In this document: in pieces, positions 1 to 6,642 of the stretch
How the letters are laid out: the number at the start of each line of letters is the position of its first letter
How positions within the stretch are numbered: the stretch's first letter is position 1
NCBI GenBank assembly: GCA_023391015.1
Contig: JAEWBT010000011.1
Coordinates: 1-10,432, forward strand
Source: Bacteroidota bacterium
GTDB lineage: Bacteria; Bacteroidota; Bacteroidia; Chitinophagales; Chitinophagaceae
Reading direction: 5' to 3'
Length of the DNA: 10,432 nt
Notes under the pieces: generated by a model
The model's input: only the letters and a program-made list of their open reading frames with translations
Database searches by the model: none
What the model was told of the DNA's origin: nothing
Made by a program: the position numbers and the translations under genes

Positions 1-180
1 GTGCCATTCGTGGGCGTCGGAGATGTGGCCGAAGATGGTTTTCCCGGCGTTGAATTCTTCCGGTGTTTCGGTGGCATGACCATCGCCGTGCGGAGCCTCA
101 TGCTGAGCAAAGGCAGCCGTGCCGGAAAGGCCGATCACAAAAGAAAGAGAAAGCAGAAAACGAAAGAAAACAGCGCGCAT
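1..180 (-). CDS. atpB: F0F1 ATP synthase subunit a, N-terminal part (cut by window edge)
   Basis: The first 60 residues of a minus-strand gene are visible; the rest lies beyond position 1. The ATG is at 178-180. The protein begins with a basic, then hydrophobic segment (about residues 2-23) ending in TAAFAQ, a good signal-peptide cleavage site. A His/Glu-rich linker follows, then FGHISDAHEWH at about 50-60. From family knowledge, Bacteroidota AtpB proteins carry such a signal-peptide-like extension and an 'HI.DAHEWH' segment just before the first transmembrane helix. Subunit a forms the proton half-channels beside the c-ring in the inner membrane. A promoter-like box lies about 61 bp upstream. 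The identification rests on this short conserved stretch only; the catalytic Arg helix is not in view. Confidence 0.72.
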   Translation of the reverse strand, partial: MRAVFFRFLLSLSFVIGLSGTAAFAQHEAPHGDGHATETPEEFNAGKTIFGHISDAHEWH

Positions 181-241
181 AAGAGGATTCTTAGAACTCT
201 TTTCAGAAGGTTTTTTTATAAAGTGCTTCTGAAATTTTGCG

Positions 242-274
242 CAAAGGTAGCAGTTGGCAACCGAAAAATGAAAA
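242..274 (-). promoter_or_regulatory. Bacteroidota-type promoter of atpB
   Basis: Read on the minus strand, a perfect -7 box TACCTTTG lies at 242-249 (consensus TAnnTTTG). A T-rich TTTTC at 270-274, 20 bp upstream, could serve as the -33 element (consensus TTTG or TTG). This would give a 5' leader of roughly 55-60 nt to the atpB ATG at 180. It lies just past the glnS terminator, so atpB seems to start a new transcript. Confidence 0.5.
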
Positions 275-303
275 GCGGTTTGGACTGTTCTACGCACCTA
301 ACT

Positions 304-338
304 AAAAAAGACCCCCGGCTGACTTTAGCCAGGGGGCT
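304..338 (-). terminator. Rho-independent terminator of glnS
   Basis: CCCCC GGCT (312-320) pairs with AGCC (A bulge) GGGGG (327-336) around a 6-nt loop. On the minus strand the hairpin is followed by a run of six T (complement of 304-309). It begins about 40 nt after the glnS stop codon at 377-379, separating glnS from atpB. Confidence 0.85.
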
Positions 339-350
339 TAAGGGAATGAA

Positions 351-373
351 ATTTTCCGGAAATTTTCCGGAAA
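351..373. repeat. Tandem pair of TTCCGGAA palindromes, 11-bp period
   Basis: Two copies of the 11-bp unit ATTTTCCGGAA stand head to tail just after the glnS stop codon, so the palindrome centres are 11 bp apart, about one helical turn. They belong to a family of 16 exact TTCCGGAA sites in this window, starting at 354, 365, 737, 772, 1174, 3184, 3663, 4285, 4564, 5487, 6496, 6597, 7305, 7544, 8136 and 9131. Nine of the 16 extend to TTTCCGGAAA. The function is unknown. Confidence 0.8.
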
Positions 374-376
374 TTC

Positions 377-2053
<1,677 letters not shown>

Positions 2054-2061
2054 AAGAAGCG

Positions 2062-2069
2062 CAAAATTA
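2062..2069 (-). promoter_or_regulatory. -7 box of the glnS promoter
   Basis: On the minus strand TAATTTTG matches TAnnTTTG exactly and ends 8 nt before the glnS ATG. No clear TTTG -33 element is visible at the usual distance. The short gap implies a leader of only a few nucleotides. It also supports the ATG at 2053 over any longer reading. Confidence 0.6.
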
Positions 2070-2097
2070 AGGGGACGGGCGTTGGTGCGCGTAGTCC

Positions 2098-2105
2098 TAC
2101 TTTCG
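2098..2105 (+). promoter_or_regulatory. Likely -7 box of the uppP promoter
   Basis: TACTTTCG, one mismatch from TAnnTTTG, ends 6 nt before the uppP ATG at 2112. A convincing -33 element is missing: TTGG at 2082 is too close. The 58-bp gap between glnS and uppP thus holds two back-to-back promoters, each very near its start codon. Confidence 0.45.
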
Positions 2106-2111
2106 CACTCC

Positions 2112-2951
2112 ATGACCACGACGCAAGCCATTATTACTGCCATCGTTGAAGGACTCACCGAGTTTTTGCCTGTTTCTTCCACGGCCCACATGATTTTTGT
2201 GAATACCGCCATGGGCATTCAGGAAGACGAATTCGTGAAAATGTTTACCGTCTCCATTCAGTTTGGCGCCATTCTGGCAGTGGTAGCCTTGTATTGGAAA
2301 AAGTTTTTCAACTTCAAGCGGCTGGACTTTTACATCAAACTTGCCGCTGCCGTCATTCCGGCGCTCGTACTCGGCAAACTCTTCGACGATGCGATTGAAG
2401 AGGTGTTGGAAAAGCCGGTTCCCATTGCTATTGTGTTGATCCTGGGTGGCATTGTGTTGCTTTTTATCGATAAAATCTTTCCGCAGCCCAAGCCCGGCGA
2501 ACCCACGACATTGATTACCGACGAAAAACAGATGTCGATTAAAAAAGCCGTTACGATTGGTTTTTGGCAGTGCCTCGCCATGATGCCGGGAACGAGCCGG
2601 GCGGCCGCGTCTATCATCGGCGGGATGCAACAACGCCTCACCCGTGCCGCCGCCGCTGAGTTTTCGTTTTTCCTCGCCGTGCCTACGATGCTGGCCGTAA
2701 CGGTGTATTCTATTTTCCTCAAAAAATGGCACGTGGCCGGCGCGGAGGTGAAAGGCTATAAACTGATTTTGCAGGACAGCGCCCATACCATGCATTTTCT
2801 GCTGGGCAACGTCGTGGCGTTTATCGTGGCGGCGCTAGCCATTCGGTTTTTTATCGGCTTCCTCAAGAAATACGGTTTTCAGTTGTGGGGCTGGTACCGC
2901 ATTGTAGCCGGCGGCGTGATTCTGGCCTTGCTGATGAGCGGGAAGTTGTAG
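2112..2951 (+). CDS. uppP: Undecaprenyl-diphosphate phosphatase (UppP/BacA family)
   Basis: This integral membrane phosphatase removes a phosphate from undecaprenyl diphosphate and so recycles the lipid carrier for peptidoglycan and other envelope polymers; overexpression is known to give bacitracin resistance. The product has 279 residues, normal for the family. Motif 1, EGLTEFLPVSSTAH, is at 13-26 and holds the catalytic Glu/Ser region. Motif 2, MMPGTSR, is at 157-163. About seven or eight hydrophobic segments are visible. After PGTSR the common 'SG(A/S)T' is AAAS here, a variant in a normally well-kept loop. The ATG at 2112 places motif 1 at the usual distance from the N-terminus; a longer frame back to 1947 is antisense to glnS and was discarded. 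The gene is single, divergent from glnS and convergent with the Uma2-like gene. Confidence 0.95.
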   Translation: MTTTQAIITAIVEGLTEFLPVSSTAHMIFVNTAMGIQEDEFVKMFTVSIQFGAILAVVALYWKKFFNFKRLDFYIKLAAAVIPALVLGKLFDDAIEEVLEKPVPIAIVLILGGIVLLFIDKIFPQPKPGEPTTLITDEKQMSIKKAVTIGFWQCLAMMPGTSRAAASIIGGMQQRLTRAAAAEFSFFLAVPTMLAVTVYSIFLKKWHVAGAEVKGYKLILQDSAHTMHFLLGNVVAFIVAALAIRFFIGFLKKYGFQLWGWYRIVAGGVILALLMSGKL

Positions 2952-3108
2952 GGAAAGTAGGATTAAGAGCTTTTCAAAAACCACACCTTTTGAGGGCCTC
3001 TTAAAAAGGAATCACAAAGAGATTCTTTCAAGAATGACAAAGAAGACAAGCACAGCGACTTTGTCTTCCTTGAAAGGAACCCTTCAAAAACCTCCTTTAA
3101 AGAAATTT
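2952..3108. terminator. Convergent intergenic region with inverted repeats, probably a two-way terminator
   Basis: This gap lies between the ends of uppP (plus) and the Uma2-like gene (minus). It has nested inverted repeats: GAAGACAA (3042-3049) with TTGTCTTC (3061-3068), enclosed by TTTCAAG (3026-3032) with CTTGAAA (3069-3075). A smaller element pairs CCTTTTGAG (2986-2994) with CTC (2998-3000) and AAAAGG (3004-3009). The 10-mer TTCAAAAACC occurs twice (2973-2982 and 3083-3092). No clean GC-rich stem with a long T-run is present, so the terminator role is inferred from position. Confidence 0.4.
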
Positions 3109-3717
3109 TTAAAACTTGGATTTAAAGACGTCGTTCACGGCCACTTCCAATCCCGGAAAACGGACACTTTGCAGCAGTTGGTCTTCCGGAACCGGCGGCA
3201 GCGCACGGTAGCGGTCGCCTTCCAACACATAGATAAAGCACACGCGGTGCTCCGGCGCAATCACCCAATATTCTTTCACGCCGCTTTCCTCGTAAATCTC
3301 GTATTTGAGCTTCATTTCCTTGCGGGTATTGCCCTTGGAAAGAACTTCTACCACCAACTCCGGTGCACCGATGCCGCCCCGATCATCTACCTTTTGTGGG
3401 TCACAGATAACGCATAAATCGGGTTGGAGAACGGTGATAATATCTTCATCTTTTTTGCCTTTTCTGGGAAAACGTACGTCGAACGGCGAGGTAAAAAGCT
3501 GACAGGGATTTTTCTGAAAATAAGGGACGAAGGCATTCAGCAGATTGGTCAGAATCTCCTGATGACTGCGCAGCGGTGCGGGACTCATCCGGAAAATCTT
3601 CCCCCGAATCAGTTCGATGCGCTCTTCAATCGTCCAGCGCAGGTAATCGGCGTAGGTGTAAATTCCGGAATAATTAAAATCTGGCTCGTTGAGCGAAGGC
3701 GTTTGGACCGTTTCCAT
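3109..3717 (-). CDS. Uma2-family (DUF820) putative restriction-endonuclease-fold protein
   Basis: The 202-residue product has the Uma2/DUF820 layout, a PD-(D/E)XK nuclease fold. It has an early YTYADYLRW segment (about 20-28), ELIRGKIFRMSPAP (35-48), then PDL with D100, E120/E124 in APELVVEVLS, and lysines K136/K138 in MKLKYEIYEESGVKEYW. D100, E124 and K136/K138 are the likely metal-binding and catalytic residues, judged by family pattern. The family is very abundant in cyanobacteria and scattered in Bacteroidota; its biological role is not settled. The start is taken as ATG 3715-3717; an in-frame TTG at 3726 is possible but overlaps the likely -7 box. It stands alone between two terminator regions. 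I see no partner gene and no transposase. Confidence 0.87.
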   Translation of the reverse strand: METVQTPSLNEPDFNYSGIYTYADYLRWTIEERIELIRGKIFRMSPAPLRSHQEILTNLLNAFVPYFQKNPCQLFTSPFDVRFPRKGKKDEDIITVLQPDLCVICDPQKVDDRGGIGAPELVVEVLSKGNTRKEMKLKYEIYEESGVKEYWVIAPEHRVCFIYVLEGDRYRALPPVPEDQLLQSVRFPGLEVAVNDVFKSKF

Positions 3718-3723
3718 ACAAGG

Positions 3724-3730
3724 CAATTTA
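3724..3730 (-). promoter_or_regulatory. Weak -7 box of the Uma2-like gene
   Basis: On the minus strand TAAATTG resembles TAnnTTTG with one T missing. It ends 6 nt before the ATG at 3717, the same spacing as at dxr and uppP. It lies downstream of the rseP terminator, where a new promoter is needed. Confidence 0.3.
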
Positions 3731-3760
3731 TGGAAATTTCTCTACTTGCTATCTAAAAAG

Positions 3761-3798
3761 AGAAACCTGCTGTTGAAGCTTTCAACAGCGGGGTTTCT
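3761..3798 (-). terminator. Rho-independent terminator of the dxr-rseP unit
   Basis: GCTGTTGAA (3769-3777) pairs with TTCAACAGC (3781-3789) around a 3-nt loop. The stem is extended by AGAAACC (3761-3767) with GG and TTTCT across one bulged G. On the minus strand CTTTTTAG follows the hairpin. The plus strand also has a T-rich tail, so it could act both ways. It lies about 20 nt after the rseP stop. Confidence 0.8.
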
Positions 3799-3816
3799 TT
3801 ATAGAAAAAGGAAAAA

Positions 3817-5208
3817 CTATTTCTTAAAAAGCCGGAAAATATCCATCCCGTTTGCATACACCATCAGGGCCAGCAGGATAATCAGGCCTGCCGTGGTGGC
3901 AAAGCCCATTACCTTGTCCGAAACCTTTCGGCCGGTGATCATTTCAATCAGGAGAAACAACACGTAACCGCCGTCCAGGCCCGGAATGGGCAGCAGGTTC
4001 ATAAAGGCGAGGATAATGGAAATCAGAGCGAGATAGCTCAGGAAAGTGTCCCACTGAAACGTTTGCGGGGCGCTCTTTCCAAACGAAATCAGTCCGCCCA
4101 CACTCTCCGAAACCTTTACTTCTTTGGAGGTAAAAAGCAGTTTCAGGTTGCGCCCATAGCCGGTAAAGCTGTCCCACATCGCCGAAAAACCTTTGCCTAC
4201 CGCTGCCACCGGGCCGTAGTGAATCTGCCGGATGTCGAAGAAGCGCTCGCCAGGGCCGTAAGGCTGGAAGCCGAGGATGCCATTTTCCGGAACCTGCCCG
4301 TTGAGCACAGCATATTGGTTGCCGCCGCGCACCACGGTAATCGAAATCGGCTTGCCGGCCAGCTCCCGTTTCATCTTATCAAACTGATCATAGAAAGGCG
4401 TGGGGCGGCTGTTGGTCATCACAATCGAGTCGCCTTCTTTGAGACCCATTTTTTCTGCCGCCGAACCGGATGCTACCTGCTGTACCACTGCTGGCGTGCG
4501 GGGCATAATAAAGGAAGCGCCTCTGGTACGGGAGCCGTCTTTGATAATACTCCGTACCGTGCCTTCCGGAATCGGCACAGCAACCGCGCGTCCATCCCGC
4601 TCTACGTTCAGTGTTTTGGCTTCACCCAGAATCATTTCCGGTAAAATCTGGCTGAAACGCTCCACGGGCTTGCCGTCAATGCCCACCACTTTGTCGCCGT
4701 TTTGCAGGCCAATGCTTTGCGCCAGCGAATCGGCCACAATGCCGTATTTCACCGACTGCGTCGGCAGATAATCTTCGCCCCAAATGCCAAAAATAGCCAT
4801 GTAGGCAATCGCCGCCACCAGCAGGTTCACGATAATGCCGCCGAGCATGATAAAAAGACGCTTCCAGGCTTTCTGGGCGCGGAATTCATCGGGCTTCGGT
4901 GGGGCTGCCAGCTGGTCTTCGTCCATGCTTTCATCCACCATCCCGGCGATTTTTACATAGCCGCCGAGCGGAAACCAGCCGATGCCATAAAGCGTATCAC
5001 CAATCTTCTTTTTCCAGATCGAAAAATTGCCGACCGTCGGGAAGGGAAATAAAAAATCAAAAAAGAGGTAGAACTTTTCCACCCGAACCTTAAACAGGCG
5101 GGCAAAAAAGTAGTGGCCAAATTCGTGGAGGAGCACCAGCACCGACAAGGCCGCGAAGACCTGAAAGAACTGAATCCAGCCGGTAGAAAGCAGTAATTGC
5201 GGATGCAA
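3817..5208 (-). CDS. rseP: RIP metalloprotease RseP (site-2 protease family)
   Basis: This zinc intramembrane protease cuts membrane-bound substrates within the bilayer; in E. coli it cleaves anti-sigma factor RseA and leftover signal peptides. The product has 463 residues. The zinc site HEFGH is at 28-32 in the first membrane helix and the second motif NLLPIPGLDGG at 404-414, with D412 the likely third ligand. The GWFPLGGYVKIAGM membrane-reentrant segment is at 77-90. Two PDZ-like regions fall at about 155-205 and 238-295, and further membrane helices at about 118-143, 388-408 and 436-455. The start appears to be TTG (5206-5208): the frame is closed by a stop a few codons upstream, and no ATG occurs before HEFGH. 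It follows dxr by 22 bp, so the two are probably cotranscribed, a common pairing in bacteria. Confidence 0.95.
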   Translation of the reverse strand: MHPQLLLSTGWIQFFQVFAALSVLVLLHEFGHYFFARLFKVRVEKFYLFFDFLFPFPTVGNFSIWKKKIGDTLYGIGWFPLGGYVKIAGMVDESMDEDQLAAPPKPDEFRAQKAWKRLFIMLGGIIVNLLVAAIAYMAIFGIWGEDYLPTQSVKYGIVADSLAQSIGLQNGDKVVGIDGKPVERFSQILPEMILGEAKTLNVERDGRAVAVPIPEGTVRSIIKDGSRTRGASFIMPRTPAVVQQVASGSAAEKMGLKEGDSIVMTNSRPTPFYDQFDKMKRELAGKPISITVVRGGNQYAVLNGQVPENGILGFQPYGPGERFFDIRQIHYGPVAAVGKGFSAMWDSFTGYGRNLKLLFTSKEVKVSESVGGLISFGKSAPQTFQWDTFLSYLALISIILAFMNLLPIPGLDGGYVLFLLIEMITGRKVSDKVMGFATTAGLIILLALMVYANGMDIFRLFKK

Positions 5209-5230
5209 TTGAGATAAATTTTAGGGGAAA

Positions 5231-6415
5231 TTAATAGTTAGACAGCGCACTGTGCTTCACCAGGTCGGCGGCCACGTAGCGCGCTTCGGCGTCGGAGTCG
5301 CGCAGGGCCTGCAAGTCGGGCGCTTCCACGAACGGCACTTCGACGAGCGCTTTTTCCACCGCTTCGCTCATTTCCAGAAAGCCGATTTTGTTTTGCAAAA
5401 AAGCCTGCACGACCACTTCATTGGCCGCGTTGAGCACCGCAGGGGCGTTGCCGCCCCGGTTCATCGCCTCGATTGCGAGGGCCAGATTCCGGAATGTTTT
5501 CAGATCGGGCGCTTCAAAAGTGAGCTTGTCATGGTTTTTAAACTCGAAACGCTTGAATTGATTGGGCAGCCGTTTGGGAAAAGCGAGCGCATACTGTATG
5601 GGCAGCTTCATATCGGGCAGGCCCATTTGGGCTTTTACCGAGCCGTCGCAAAACTGCACGAGTGAATGCACAATGCTTTGTGGATGCACAATCACCTCAA
5701 TCTGATCGTTTTGCAACCCAAAAAGCCATTTCGCCTCAATCATCTCCAGCCCTTTATTCATCAGCGTCGCCGAGTCAATGGAAATCTTCGCGCCCATGCT
5801 CCAGTTGGGGTGTTGCAGCGCGTGAGAAGCTTTTACGTTGACGAGATAATTGGTTTTCCGGCCCAGAAATGGTCCGCCAGAAGCCGTCAGGATTACCTTT
5901 TCGATGTCATCGGTGCGCTCACCTACAAGGCATTGAAACAAGGCCGAGTGCTCCGAATCTACCGGAAGGATTTGTGCGCCGGTTTCGGCAGCACGCTTCA
6001 TCACCAGCTCACCCGCCACAACGAGGGTTTCTTTGTTGGCCAGGGCAATTTTCTTTCCGGCCTCTACCGCCGCGAGCGTGGATTCCAGTCCGGCAAAGCC
6101 AACAATGGCGCCCAAAACAGTGTCCACATCGTCGCGCTGCACCACTTCTGTGAGCGCGCCTGCGCCGCATTGCACTTCTACGCCACTGCCTTCGAGCAGA
6201 CTTTTTAGTTTTTCATATTGACTTTCGTCGGTTGTAATGGCGAGTTTAGCTCCAAATTCGCGCGCCTGCTGTGCCAGCAAGGTCACGTTTTGGTGGGCCG
6301 AAAGACCAATTACTTCAAAATATTCCGGGTGGGCAGCTACAACATCAAGGGCCTGGGTACCGATAGATCCAGTGGAGCCTATCAGTACCAAACGCTGCCG
6401 GGTGGTTTCACGCAT
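5231..6415 (-). CDS. dxr: 1-deoxy-D-xylulose 5-phosphate reductoisomerase
   Basis: The enzyme converts 1-deoxy-D-xylulose 5-phosphate to 2-C-methyl-D-erythritol 4-phosphate with NADPH and a divalent metal, the second step of the MEP isoprenoid pathway; it is the target of fosmidomycin. The product has 394 residues, full length. The NADPH-binding loop GSTGSIG is at 13-19 and ALANKET at 124-130. The metal ligands D153 and E155 lie in PVDSEHSA and the third, E224, in MNKGLEMIEA. The active-site loop HPNWSMG is at 202-208. ATG 6413-6415 is chosen. A TTG three codons upstream (6422-6424) lies inside the -7 box and is unlikely to be the start. The gene leads a dxr-rseP transcript and supplies precursors of the undecaprenyl carrier that UppP recycles. 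Confidence 0.97.
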   Translation of the reverse strand: MRETTRQRLVLIGSTGSIGTQALDVVAAHPEYFEVIGLSAHQNVTLLAQQAREFGAKLAITTDESQYEKLKSLLEGSGVEVQCGAGALTEVVQRDDVDTVLGAIVGFAGLESTLAAVEAGKKIALANKETLVVAGELVMKRAAETGAQILPVDSEHSALFQCLVGERTDDIEKVILTASGGPFLGRKTNYLVNVKASHALQHPNWSMGAKISIDSATLMNKGLEMIEAKWLFGLQNDQIEVIVHPQSIVHSLVQFCDGSVKAQMGLPDMKLPIQYALAFPKRLPNQFKRFEFKNHDKLTFEAPDLKTFRNLALAIEAMNRGGNAPAVLNAANEVVVQAFLQNKIGFLEMSEAVEKALVEVPFVEAPDLQALRDSDAEARYVAADLVKHSALSNY

Positions 6416-6421
6416 GGCCGT

Positions 6422-6429
6422 CAAAAGTA
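6422..6429 (-). promoter_or_regulatory. -7 box of the dxr promoter
   Basis: On the minus strand TACTTTTG is a perfect TAnnTTTG box ending 6 nt before the dxr ATG. No strong TTTG is seen 19-22 bp upstream. The spacing predicts a leader of only a few nucleotides. Confidence 0.6.
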
Positions 6430-6495
6430 GGCAAATAGGGCGGGATGACGTTTGGGCGAATCAGTTTTAAGAAAATGGTTTTGAGAAATGGATAT

Positions 6496-6503
6496 TTCCG
6501 GAA
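6496..6503. repeat. TTCCGGAA palindrome (intergenic)
   Basis: Exact member of the over-represented palindrome family, extended to TTTCCGGAAA at 6495-6504, about 66 bp upstream of the dxr -7 box. Confidence 0.75.
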
Positions 6504-6596
6504 AATGCACGGCGCCTGGCAGCGTTCGACATAGGCTGCGCCTTTACCGCTCCCCTGACTTTTCCTTTGCAACAGAAAGCGTTGGTGGTAAAAAAT

Positions 6597-6604
6597 TTCC
6601 GGAA
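6597..6604. repeat. TTCCGGAA palindrome beside the 28-bp palindrome
   Basis: Exact family member, extended to TTTCCGGAAA at 6596-6605, 3 bp from the larger palindrome. On the minus strand it is directly followed by a T-run (complement of 6591-6595), so the two palindromes plus the T-run could together end transcription of the gene at 6643. Confidence 0.7.
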
Positions 6605-6607
6605 ATG

Positions 6608-6635
6608 GTAGAGACGTTGCATGCAACGTCTCTAC
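6608..6635. repeat. Perfect 28-bp palindrome, dispersed-repeat type
   Basis: The left arm GTAGAGACGTTGCA (6608-6621) is followed directly by its exact reverse complement (6622-6635), with no spacer. It lies 7 bp past the stop codon at 6643-6645. From memory, near-identical palindromes with arms beginning GTAGAGACG are scattered through intergenic DNA of many unrelated bacteria, where they look like small mobile or REP-like elements. As RNA it would fold into one long hairpin and may act as the operon's terminator or 3' end stabiliser. Confidence 0.85.
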
Positions 6636-6642
6636 GGAACGT

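Larger units (their letters stand above)
6416..6642. other. Non-coding gap between dxr and the deacetylase-like gene
   Basis: The 227-bp stretch holds the dxr promoter box (6422-6429), two TTTCCGGAAA palindromes (6495-6504 and 6596-6605) and the 28-bp perfect palindrome at 6608-6635. An 81-codon minus-strand open frame crosses it, but it shows no recognisable protein character and runs through the promoter and the palindromes. I see no RNA gene. Confidence 0.6.

Noticed and set aside
2054..2218. Upstream extension of glnS by 55 codons
   Set aside because: The extension is antisense to the start of uppP and crosses a perfect -7 box; the ATG at 2053 gives E. coli-like HIGH numbering.
3109..3717. 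Uma2-like gene as part of a restriction-modification system
   Set aside because: It has the nuclease fold, but there is no methyltransferase or specificity gene next to it; both neighbours are housekeeping genes.
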